A stretch of 9,400 nt of DNA from Sphingobacteriales bacterium. Its GTDB lineage: Bacteria; Bacteroidota; Bacteroidia; Sphingobacteriales; Sphingobacteriaceae. The notes under the pieces were generated by a model. The model was given only the letters and a program-made list of their open reading frames with translations. It was not told the origin of the DNA and made no database searches. Positions within the stretch are counted from its first letter, which is position 1, and every line of letters begins with the position of its first letter. Below are positions 1 to 6,550 of the stretch, piece after piece. The translations under genes and the position numbers were made by a program. Where the stretch lies: assembly GCA_020058405.1 (NCBI GenBank), contig JAGVEE010000046.1, positions 1 to 9,400 on the forward strand, written 5' to 3'.

Positions 1-224
1 ACCACGAAGCAACCTTCTTGCACGAGTTATTAGATCGAGCTGTAGAAACCTTTCATACTACCGCCAAACAAGCAGGTATTATTGCTAAAAAAGCAAACGT
101 TAAAAAACTAATGATTGGTCATTTCTCTGCTCGCTACAAAGAGCTAGAACCACTATTAGCCGAAGCTAAAACTGAATTTGAAAATACCGTTTTAGCCATA
201 GAAGGGGAACATTACATTATCTAA
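1..224 (+). CDS. rnz: Ribonuclease Z, C-terminal fragment (5' end outside the window)
   Basis: This is the last 73 or so codons of a tRNA 3'-processing endonuclease of the metallo-beta-lactamase fold, which cleaves the 3' trailer from pre-tRNA in the cytosol. The reading frame is open from base 3 with no start, so the gene begins left of the window. Seen directly: an HEATF segment at the edge, then HTTAKQAGIIAKKANVKK and GHFSARY. In the family the HEATF and HFSARY motifs are conserved, and the His of HFSARY is a zinc ligand. The acidic C-terminal tail ends with TAA at 222-224. The 3' end overlaps the stop end of the opposite-strand gene by 8 bases, and no terminator hairpin is visible between them. 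Identification is secure from the motif pair; only the N-terminal part, with the HxHxDH metal site, cannot be checked here. Confidence 0.93.
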   Translation, partial: HEATFLHELLDRAVETFHTTAKQAGIIAKKANVKKLMIGHFSARYKELEPLLAEAKTEFENTVLAIEGEHYII

Positions 225-828
225 CTCTCCAATTCATACTTATACCTAAAGTAGAGTTCCTAAGCCCATTTGAATTTTCATAAAAATCGACATGATATCT
301 GTAATCTAAATCGAAAAATAGGTTTTCAGTAAAAACAATATTCACTCCAATTCCTAACTTTAATAATGCTGAAGTTTCTGCAAAGCCTTGTTTAAAATTT
401 CCGTAAGCACTTTGTTGATACGTTTCATATGCATATTCTTGGTTATTTATTCCAATTTGAAACCCAACATAAGGGCTAACATCCTTATTTTTTAATGGAG
501 TAAAATCAGCACCTACATTTATATCAATAATGTTCATTTTTTCGTAAATAAGTTTTGTAGTGTAGAATGCTGGAGGGTTAGTACTCCTTATTACTTCATA
601 TACAGTGTCAGAAGCGGGATTTAAATTTGTATAATTAATACTCATGTGTAAACGTGAATATTCTTTAAAGCTTGTTTTGTAGCTAAACTCATAACCCAAA
701 GTGCTTTTGTGAGTTAAAGATATTGTTTTACCAGGATTGAATTGAAACATACCAAGACCTATATGTGCGCTACAGAATTTAGACACAATGCAAAATATTA
801 AAATACTAAGTATGGATTTCAGGTTCAT
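217..828 (-). CDS. Secreted outer-membrane beta-barrel-like protein, function unknown
   Basis: I recognise no specific family. The 203-residue product starts with a signal peptide: MNLK, then a hydrophobic stretch to about residue 19, and a likely cleavage after the C-S-A triplet near residue 21. There is no lipobox. The rest is rich in alternating hydrophobic and aromatic stretches with short polar turns (for example around SPYVGFQIGIN and LFFDLDYRYHVDFY), the pattern of a small outer-membrane beta-barrel of the OmpA/OmpW-like size class. The C-terminus ends in WRVR rather than the aromatic residue often found in barrels. I chose the ATG at 826-828; the reading frame also opens one codon earlier with TTG at 831, which is less likely. 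It is convergent with rnz, overlapping it by 8 bases. Its upstream region holds a 16-bp palindrome. The barrel assignment is inference from strand pattern and signal peptide. Confidence 0.7.
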   Translation of the reverse strand: MNLKSILSILIFCIVSKFCSAHIGLGMFQFNPGKTISLTHKSTLGYEFSYKTSFKEYSRLHMSINYTNLNPASDTVYEVIRSTNPPAFYTTKLIYEKMNIIDINVGADFTPLKNKDVSPYVGFQIGINNQEYAYETYQQSAYGNFKQGFAETSALLKLGIGVNIVFTENLFFDLDYRYHVDFYENSNGLRNSTLGISMNWRVR

Positions 829-1064
829 CAAATTTTAATATTTACAAACTTTCTTATTGAATGCTTAAATCTATCCAAATTATCAAATATCTCAAAGTAA
901 ACAAATCATCATTATTCGTGCCACCACTTAAGTGGTGCCACCAAAAATCAAGCTCCAAAAATACTTTATGAAAATCTCCAAAATAAAGTACTTGACAAAA
1001 TAATTCTCAATAAAACCAAACCTTTCGGATCTTTAATTTTCTAATATTTTTTTTAATTGAGCAT
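829..1064. other. Intergenic region with short palindromes and iterated CAAA, upstream of the barrel gene
   Basis: No open reading frame of note. Read towards the barrel gene (minus strand) it contains, in order: an 8-bp inverted repeat TACTTTAT/ATAAAGTA (962-969 and 983-990), a 16-bp perfect palindrome (922-937), and four CAAA tetramers (TTTG on the minus strand) at 876, 884, 893 and 902. The promoter of the barrel gene must lie here, but I see no exact TAnnTTTG element. Part of the region is the 3' flank of the secDF terminator. Confidence 0.6.
918..943. promoter_or_regulatory. Perfect 16-bp palindrome embedded in a 9-bp direct repeat (operator-like)
   Basis: CACCACTTAAGTGGTG at 922-937 is fully self-complementary around the CTTAAG centre. 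It overlaps a direct repeat GTGCCACCA at 918-926 and 935-943, so the site has both symmetries. It is locally GC-rich in an AT-rich gap and lies about 90-115 bases upstream of the barrel gene ATG. There is no T-run beside it, so it does not look like an intrinsic terminator. A dimeric regulator site is the simplest reading, but that is inference. Confidence 0.4.
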
Positions 1065-1102
1065 AAAAAAAGCCTCCTGAGTATTGCACTCAGGAGGCTT
1101 TT
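1065..1102 (-). terminator. Rho-independent terminator of secDF
   Basis: A perfect 12-bp stem, AGCCTCCTGAGT (1071-1082) with ACTCAGGAGGCT (1088-1099), has a 5-nt loop and extends to about 15 bp through flanking A/T pairs. Read on the minus strand it is followed by seven T residues. It lies 21 bases past the secDF stop codon. The stem also has short T-runs on the plus side, so weak activity in the other direction is possible, but no plus-strand gene ends there. Confidence 0.94.
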
Positions 1103-1122
1103 AAATTTTTATCTAATTTGCA

Positions 1123-4095
1123 TTAGTCTTTTTTCTTACGAATAAAGTCTACTACAATTGGAGTTGCTACGAATAATGATGAGTATGTTCCGAAGATTAC
1201 CCCGATTAACATCGCGAATGAGAATCCTCTTAATATTTCACCACCGAAAATAAACAAGATAATAAGTACGAACATGGTGGTTAAACCTGTAACCATGGTT
1301 CTGCTTAAGGTACTGTTTAAGGCATTGTTAATTACCGGTGCTAAACCTTCGTTCTTAGTATGGTGTAAGTTCATGTACTCACGCACACGGTCAAATACTA
1401 CTACCGTATCGTTCATAGAGTAACCCATTACGGTTAATACCGCTGCAATAAATTGCTGATCGATGTCTAACGAGAATGGTAATATACCGTTGAATATAGA
1501 GAACAATGATAATAAGATTAACACGTCGTGTAACAATGCAACCATAGCACCCATACCAAATTGCCATTTCTTAAATCTGATGTAGATATAAATAAACACG
1601 GCTGCTAATGATAATAAGATTGCCCAAACGGCAGATGTCTTAATATCATTTGCAATGGTAGGACCTACTTTTTGTTGTGATAAAATTTGGCCTTTGTTGT
1701 TTTGTATTTTTGATAAACCAGCCATTAACTTGCCTTCTACCAATTTCTCTGCTTCATCACCACCTTTATCAATTAAATAACTGGTAGTAATTTTTACTTG
1801 GTTACCAGAACCAAATGTTTTTACTTCTGGTGCTCCACCAAATTCTGCTGTTAATGCTTCTCTAACCTCTGTAGTTGAAACGCTTTGTTCAAAACGAATT
1901 ACATACGTACGCCCACCTGTAAAGTCAACACCGAAGCTCAAACCTCTTACAAATAAAGAGATAATACCGGCAACGATAATGAAAGTAGAGATAGCATAAA
2001 ATATCTTTCTACGACTCAAGAAATCAAAATTGGCATCTTTAAAAAATCCTTGTGTGAATTTATTAGAGAATGAAACCACTTTATCTTTTGCTATTTGTCC
2101 TTCAAAAATAATTCTTGAAATAAAGATTGCGGCGAATAATGAAGTTACGATACCAATAACCAATGTAGTTGCGAAACCTAAAATCGGTCCAGAACCAAAT
2201 GTGTAAAGGATAATACCTGTAATTAATGTTACTACGTTGGCATCAATAATAGAAGAGTATGCATTTCTATAACCATCGGCAATTGCCAAACGGAATGATT
2301 TACCTGTTTCCAGTTCCTCTCGAATACGTTCGTAAATTAACACGTTCGCATCTACCGACATACCAATGGTAAGTACGATACCTGCAATACCTGGCAAGGT
2401 TAATACTGCACCTAATGATGCAAGTATTCCCATTATAAAAAATACGTTGATGAATAAAGCTAAATCGGCAATTAAACCAGCTTTGTTGTAATAAAGTGCC
2501 ATAAAAATTAACACTACTATTAAACCAACTACTGATGATATTAAACCTGCATTAATTGCTTCTTGTCCTAAAGATGGACCTACAATTGCTTCTTCTACGA
2601 TACGTGCTGGAGCTGGTAATTTACCTGCTTTTAATACGTTCGCTAAATCTTTTGTTTCGTTTACTGTAAAGCTTCCAGAGATGTTAGAAACACCACCCGA
2701 AATTTCGTTTTGTACTGTAGGAGCAGAGTACACATAATTATCTAATACAATTGCAATAGATTTTTTATTGTTTTTATCTGCTGCTGCTTCTGCAGTCATT
2801 CTTCTCCAAATTTTAGCTCCATCTGTATTCATTGCCATGATTACTTCTGGATTTCCCTTTTGGTCGATGTCTGCACGAGCATCCGAAATTACTTCGCCAC
2901 CTAGAGGCGCTTTACCGTCTCTTGAGTTTGCTTTAATTGCATATAATTCGAAAACGTTATTAGCATTGATAGATTTTACACCCCATAAAAAGCGCATATC
3001 CGATGGGAAATTTGCTCTTACTTCTGGCATAGATAAGTAAGCGTTTACTTTAGCTGTATCTCTCAACAAGGCATAACCAACAACTGGGCCTTCTGCCACA
3101 ATTTGTTGACCTTGTTCATTCTGACCGATGTTCGGGTTTAATACCGCGAATAAAGGATTGTCTTTTGCGAAGTTTGCAAAAGATTTAGATGTATCTGTAC
3201 TGCCAGTATCTTTCTTTACATTTTTCAATAAAGCTAAATCGTCTGTTTTAGCAGCTGTATCTGTAGTTGCAACGCTAGTTTTACTAGTATCCGATGCTAA
3301 CATTGGAGTTCCAGAAATTGCCACCTTCTCTTTTAAAGATGAGTTTGCTTTGTCCAATAAGTTGATCACTTCATTGTTAGCGTACACATCCCAAAACTCT
3401 AACTGAGCAGAACCTTGTAATAATTTACGAACACGGTCTGGATCTGTAACACCAGGTAATTCAATTAAAACACGGTTACTACCTTGTTGTAATTGAATGT
3501 TTGGTTGAGTTACCCCGAACTTATCAATACGAGTTCTTAAAATATTAAACGAACGATCAATAGCACCTTGTGCTTCTTCTTTTAATACTTTAATAACATC
3601 GTCATCAGACGAGTTGTAAGTAATTCTAGGTGAGTTCTCTTTTGTAGCAAAAATAGAAGCTAACTTTACATTAGGGCTTAATTTCTTAAATTCTGATGTA
3701 AACAAATCAACAAAGTTTCCGTCACTCTTTGTACTCTTAGCCTCTGCAATGCGTATTGCTTTGTTAAAAGTTGTGTCGGTATTGTTATTAGCCATCGAAC
3801 GAACTAAATCACTTAAAGATATTTCAAGTGTTACGTTCATCCCGCCTTTTAAGTCCAAACCTAAGTTCAATTGTAATTGCTTACACTCTTGGTAAGTGAA
3901 TTTAGCAACCCCTAAATTGTAAACAACTTCGGTTTCCATCGAATCTAAGTAAGCTCTCTCTAGCTTTACATCGCCTGCGGCATATTCCTTTGCATCACTT
4001 TCCACATTGTTGGCCACAAACGTGAAAGATAGTGAGTACAAACATGCAATCGATAACGCGATTGCAAAAAACCTAATAGCACCTTTTCCCTGCAT
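1123..4095 (-). CDS. secDF: Protein translocase subunits SecD and SecF fused in one chain
   Basis: This 990-residue inner-membrane protein uses the proton gradient to help SecYEG complete export of secreted proteins. Domain order: an N-terminal membrane segment (about 7-28); the SecD motif LGLDLKGG (78-85); the periplasmic P1 region including FGVTQPNIQ (193-201) and ELPGVTDPDRV (212-222); a Ser/Thr/Asp/Lys-rich linker at about 262-305; the SecD membrane domain (about 512-665) with IGMSVDANVLIYERIREE (577-594). SecF follows with a membrane segment near 698-718, FGVDFTGG (721-728), and a second membrane domain (about 820-985) with LLHDVLILL (854-862) and GYSMNDTVVVFDRVREY (891-907). The Asp residues in both membrane motifs expected for proton coupling are present (D582, D896). 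Both halves look complete. The fused form is usual in Bacteroidota. The ATG follows an A/T-rich leader; a hairpin terminator follows the stop. Confidence 0.97.
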   Translation of the reverse strand: MQGKGAIRFFAIALSIACLYSLSFTFVANNVESDAKEYAAGDVKLERAYLDSMETEVVYNLGVAKFTYQECKQLQLNLGLDLKGGMNVTLEISLSDLVRSMANNNTDTTFNKAIRIAEAKSTKSDGNFVDLFTSEFKKLSPNVKLASIFATKENSPRITYNSSDDDVIKVLKEEAQGAIDRSFNILRTRIDKFGVTQPNIQLQQGSNRVLIELPGVTDPDRVRKLLQGSAQLEFWDVYANNEVINLLDKANSSLKEKVAISGTPMLASDTSKTSVATTDTAAKTDDLALLKNVKKDTGSTDTSKSFANFAKDNPLFAVLNPNIGQNEQGQQIVAEGPVVGYALLRDTAKVNAYLSMPEVRANFPSDMRFLWGVKSINANNVFELYAIKANSRDGKAPLGGEVISDARADIDQKGNPEVIMAMNTDGAKIWRRMTAEAAADKNNKKSIAIVLDNYVYSAPTVQNEISGGVSNISGSFTVNETKDLANVLKAGKLPAPARIVEEAIVGPSLGQEAINAGLISSVVGLIVVLIFMALYYNKAGLIADLALFINVFFIMGILASLGAVLTLPGIAGIVLTIGMSVDANVLIYERIREELETGKSFRLAIADGYRNAYSSIIDANVVTLITGIILYTFGSGPILGFATTLVIGIVTSLFAAIFISRIIFEGQIAKDKVVSFSNKFTQGFFKDANFDFLSRRKIFYAISTFIIVAGIISLFVRGLSFGVDFTGGRTYVIRFEQSVSTTEVREALTAEFGGAPEVKTFGSGNQVKITTSYLIDKGGDEAEKLVEGKLMAGLSKIQNNKGQILSQQKVGPTIANDIKTSAVWAILLSLAAVFIYIYIRFKKWQFGMGAMVALLHDVLILLSLFSIFNGILPFSLDIDQQFIAAVLTVMGYSMNDTVVVFDRVREYMNLHHTKNEGLAPVINNALNSTLSRTMVTGLTTMFVLIILFIFGGEILRGFSFAMLIGVIFGTYSSLFVATPIVVDFIRKKKD

Positions 4096-4163
4096 AAATT
4101 TGTTTAATTAAGTATTCTTCTGTTTTATTGATGTTTATTATATCGTCATTTTTGACAAGATTG

Positions 4164-4171
4164 CAAATCTA
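4164..4171 (-). promoter_or_regulatory. Candidate -7 promoter element for secDF (TAGATTTG)
   Basis: On the minus strand TAGATTTG matches the Bacteroidota -7 consensus TAnnTTTG exactly. It would start transcription near 4157, giving a leader of about 60 bases before the secDF ATG. I see no clear TTG at the -33 position, only a T-rich CTTTTA, so the call rests on one box and on position. Confidence 0.42.
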
Positions 4172-4212
4172 ACTAAATTTTTAAATTATAAAAGAGGCAT
4201 TTGGGCTCTAAT

Positions 4213-4230
4213 TATTAGCAAATGCTAATA
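4213..4230. promoter_or_regulatory. 18-bp inverted repeat upstream of secDF
   Basis: TATTAGCA and TGCTAATA are perfect inverted 8-mers separated by AA. The site lies 35 bases past the udk stop and about 42 bases upstream of the candidate secDF -7 element. No T-run follows on the minus strand, which argues against a classical terminator for udk. It could be an operator or an RNA-stabilising hairpin at the udk 3' end; the sequence does not decide between these. Confidence 0.35.
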
Positions 4231-4265
4231 CCCTCATAATCTTTGTATTCAATTGCAAACAAATC

Positions 4266-4880
4266 TTAAATCTTTTGTCGTAAGTAGTTCGAAAGGATGT
4301 TTATTTCATTCGTAATATCATCATTATTATGTATTACAAATTCGCAATTGGGTTTATATGGCAGTAAATACGCATCATAGGCTGGCATTACATGGTTATA
4401 CCATTGGTACAAAATCATGTCCTGGGTATAACCACGCTCCACTTGGTCGCGCATGAGTCGGCGGTTTAGTTTTATATCATGGTCGGCATCCACAAACACC
4501 TTATAATCAAATAAATCAAACAATTCCTTGTAATGGAAAATAAACAAACCTTCTATTACAATAATGGGAGCGGGTTTAATACATAAAATTTCGGGTTCGT
4601 CTTTCGGAACGTTAAACGTATATTCTTGCTTTTTAATGGTTTTACCCTCTAATAAACTTACAATGTCCTGGTATAAATTTTCACGTTCAATACCCTCTGG
4701 TAAGTCGAAGTTAATATGCCCGTTATCATCCACCAATTGTGTATGCATCGGTTTGTAATAATGGTCTTGAGAGATCAGGCATATTTCCGATTCTTCAAAA
4801 TGGTTCATTAAGGAGTTCAAGAGAAAGGTCTTTCCAGAAGCGCTTCCTCCTGCAATACCAACTAAATAAGGCTTCTGCAT
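4266..4880 (-). CDS. udk: Uridine kinase
   Basis: The 204-residue product matches the uridine/cytidine kinase family in length (about 205-215) and motifs. This P-loop enzyme phosphorylates uridine or cytidine to UMP or CMP in cytosolic pyrimidine salvage. Seen: the Walker A loop GGSASGKT (11-18), SQDHYYK (37-43) where the Asp aligns with the catalytic base, NFDLPEGI (57-64) for nucleoside binding, VIEGLF (108-113) as the Walker B-like strand, and the lid helix RRLMRDQVERG (140-150). The ATG at 4878-4880 directly abuts the stop codon of the LysM gene with no spacing, so the two are almost certainly co-transcribed and perhaps translationally coupled. A 170-bp gap then separates it from secDF. 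No truncation or missing key residue is seen. Specificity for uridine over other phosphoribulokinase-like substrates is inferred from the motif set. Confidence 0.94.
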   Translation of the reverse strand: MQKPYLVGIAGGSASGKTFLLNSLMNHFEESEICLISQDHYYKPMHTQLVDDNGHINFDLPEGIERENLYQDIVSLLEGKTIKKQEYTFNVPKDEPEILCIKPAPIIVIEGLFIFHYKELFDLFDYKVFVDADHDIKLNRRLMRDQVERGYTQDMILYQWYNHVMPAYDAYLLPYKPNCEFVIHNNDDITNEINILSNYLRQKI

Positions 4881-5792
4881 TTACTCTTTAGGGATCGAAT
4901 AGTTTAAGTTCACTCTAAATTTCTGGTCAATTACCCCCAGCATATTTACTGCGGCTTTAGAAATTACAATTACCGTATTTTCATTATCGCCAGTTTCGGG
5001 CAAAGTGCCAATAACTTTTACGTACACACTTTTGTTATTCATTAAATTGGTTACACGTATAACCGTACCAATGTTTGCAGTTTTATGTAGGGCTATGCTT
5101 TTTTTACCGTTAATGTTTTTATCGTTTATCCAACCGGCTATGCCCGTTTCGTTTACATCTATAGTGTTTAATTGTTTATTATTTTGGGTGCTAACTTTTA
5201 CATTAGCAGTACCTTTGGTTACTTCTACCTTAACGTTTTTAGCTTCTTCTTCGGTAGGTTCAATAATATCGGGGTTCTCAATAATTCGACCTTGTTTAGG
5301 CACTTTAAGCTTTTGGTTATAACTTAATGAGTTAGAGCTTAAGTTATTAATGTCTTTAAGTTCTGTAACAGAGATGCCGTATTTTATGGCAATTTTATAT
5401 AAGGTTTCTCCTTTTTTAACAACATGTGTAGCGTATTGGTCGAGCTTAAGTTTAGGGTTTTGTACGATGGATTCTGTTTTGGGTTTTTCTGCTTTTTCTG
5501 TTTTTGTGGATGCTACAGCAGGATTCGCTACGCTAGCTTTACTAGCTTTTGCAGGAACTTTAAGCACTTGTCCCAGTTCAAGTATCGTAGAGCTCAGGTT
5601 GTTTAATTGTTGTATTTGGGTTGCAGTACTGCCGTAAATACGGGCAATGCCATACAATCCTTCGCCTTTTTCTACACGGTGTAAAATATATTTTTTACCC
5701 TCCACTAGTTCCGTGCCAACCGAATCAATATTGGCGAAGCCTATAAAAGGCAGTACTACCAACATTAATAACATTATTCGCTTCATCCCCAT
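4881..5792 (-). CDS. Envelope protein with two LysM domains and a C-terminal double-psi beta-barrel
   Basis: This is a 303-residue secreted protein predicted to bind peptidoglycan. Residues 1-20 form a signal peptide (MGMKRIMLLMLVVLPFIGFA). Two LysM repeats follow at about 35-80 (HRVEKGEGLYGIARIYG) and 122-165 (HVVKKGETLYKIAIKYG), separated by an Ala/Lys/Thr-rich linker. After an acidic and Lys-rich stretch, residues about 215-300 resemble the RlpA double-psi barrel (ALHKTANIGTVIRVTN). The catalytic NDRGP segment of RlpA transglycosylases reads IGTLP here (261-265), so enzymatic activity is doubtful. I chose the ATG at 5790-5792, which follows seven A residues. The frame also opens at TTG 5813, but that codon overlaps a promoter-like box; ATG 5784-5786 is a close alternative. 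The gene runs directly into udk. Its role in cell-wall maintenance or division is inferred from domains only. Confidence 0.86.
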   Translation of the reverse strand: MGMKRIMLLMLVVLPFIGFANIDSVGTELVEGKKYILHRVEKGEGLYGIARIYGSTATQIQQLNNLSSTILELGQVLKVPAKASKASVANPAVASTKTEKAEKPKTESIVQNPKLKLDQYATHVVKKGETLYKIAIKYGISVTELKDINNLSSNSLSYNQKLKVPKQGRIIENPDIIEPTEEEAKNVKVEVTKGTANVKVSTQNNKQLNTIDVNETGIAGWINDKNINGKKSIALHKTANIGTVIRVTNLMNNKSVYVKVIGTLPETGDNENTVIVISKAAVNMLGVIDQKFRVNLNYSIPKE

Positions 5793-5810
5793 TTTTTTAT
5801 AAAAACTCAA

Positions 5811-5818
5811 CAAATTTA
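5811..5818 (-). promoter_or_regulatory. Candidate -7 promoter element for the LysM-udk pair (TAAATTTG)
   Basis: TAAATTTG on the minus strand is an exact TAnnTTTG match, placed about 19 bases before the chosen LysM ATG. It sits in the short gap after the upstream gene's stop at 5832. No TTG is seen at the expected -33 distance, so this may be a weak internal promoter or chance in an A/T-rich gap. Confidence 0.3.
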
Positions 5819-5831
5819 AAAAAATACCTCG

Positions 5832-6497
5832 TTAATTAAGTAATAATATTCGTTGTTTATCAATTAACAATAAAACCGTACTGGCAATTCTAATTAAGTA
5901 GTCATATTCAAAATTATAATCATCAACAAATGTGTTGTAATCCAGCAGGGTAGTAGTTTGTTCACTTATTTTTAATTCTAGTTGATGTTCATTCTCTAGG
6001 TATTGTAATTCATATTTATTACCCTCGTGTTCTAGTACTTGTTTAGAATTAATTCGTTCAGCATGTTGTATATCAAGACTAATGGGCAGCAGAGTTGGTT
6101 CTTCTAATTTTTCATTATGTAGGTTAATATATTCATACCTACGAGGGCTCATTTTAGCGGAGTATACTTTTAACACACCTAAAAAACATTCCTCTAGTCT
6201 CCACTCAGAACTTGCCCAATGTTCTGCACGTTTCTCTAAATCGTAGCACATCAAAACTACTTGGTTCATCAAATTATCGGTATGTATATAGCTCAGCAAG
6301 GCATATGGGTATTGTACTTGTAAAATGTTGCTGCTATGTTTCTCCAACAGGGGGAAGCTCCATTTTTCATCGCGCTCGGCATCCCATAAGTAAAACTCAT
6401 TGCTTTCGGTTTTACATTCAATAAACAGCTTGTTATTGGCAGGATTAATATGAAATTTCCAAATGGTATCGGGTGTTTGGAGAAGGTGCTGGTTCAT
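5832..6497 (-). CDS. Uncharacterised cytosolic protein, possibly DUF4905-like
   Basis: I do not firmly recognise this 221-residue protein. It has no signal peptide or long membrane segment, so it should stay in the cytosol. The sequence is rich in short beta-strand-like stretches with conserved-looking Trp and acidic residues: TIWKFHIN near residue 12, FYLWDAERDEKWSF (36-49), a YDLEKRAEHW segment (about 85-94), and PRRYEYINLHN (118-128). This pattern of repeated blades recalls small WD/PQQ-like fragments and resembles what I remember of the DUF4905 family of Bacteroidota, but that match is from memory and tentative. The ATG at 6495-6497 is the only reasonable start. It lies 53 bases after the LRR gene stop and 39 bases before the LysM ATG on the same strand, so it is probably the first or middle gene of a LysM-udk operon. 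Confidence 0.75.
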   Translation of the reverse strand: MNQHLLQTPDTIWKFHINPANNKLFIECKTESNEFYLWDAERDEKWSFPLLEKHSSNILQVQYPYALLSYIHTDNLMNQVVLMCYDLEKRAEHWASSEWRLEECFLGVLKVYSAKMSPRRYEYINLHNEKLEEPTLLPISLDIQHAERINSKQVLEHEGNKYELQYLENEHQLELKISEQTTTLLDYNTFVDDYNFEYDYLIRIASTVLLLIDKQRILLLN

Positions 6498-6550
6498 GAA
6501 GCGAAAATAAGAAAATTAGCGAGGAGTAGGGAGCAATTAGCAGTCTCACA

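Noticed and set aside
829..831. TTG at 831 as the start of the barrel gene
   Set aside because: The next codon is ATG and the extra residue adds nothing; ATG is preferred.
2768..3406. Plus-strand open frames of about 90 codons at 2768-3040 and 3128-3406
   Set aside because: They lie inside the well-supported secDF gene on the other strand and show no protein family features; they are shadows.
4187..4209. Weak hairpin AGAGGC/GGCTCT as a terminator for udk
   Set aside because: Only a 6-bp stem with a G-G mismatch and a four-T tail; too weak to call.
5005..5637. Plus-strand open frames opposite the LysM gene
   Set aside because: Hydrophobic, Phe/Leu/Ser-rich products typical of reverse-strand translation of a coding gene; no start context and no family resemblance.
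5793..5813. TTG at 5813 as the start of the LysM gene
   Set aside because: It overlaps the TAAATTTG promoter-like box and would place polar residues before a good signal peptide; ATG 5792 follows an A-run as expected.
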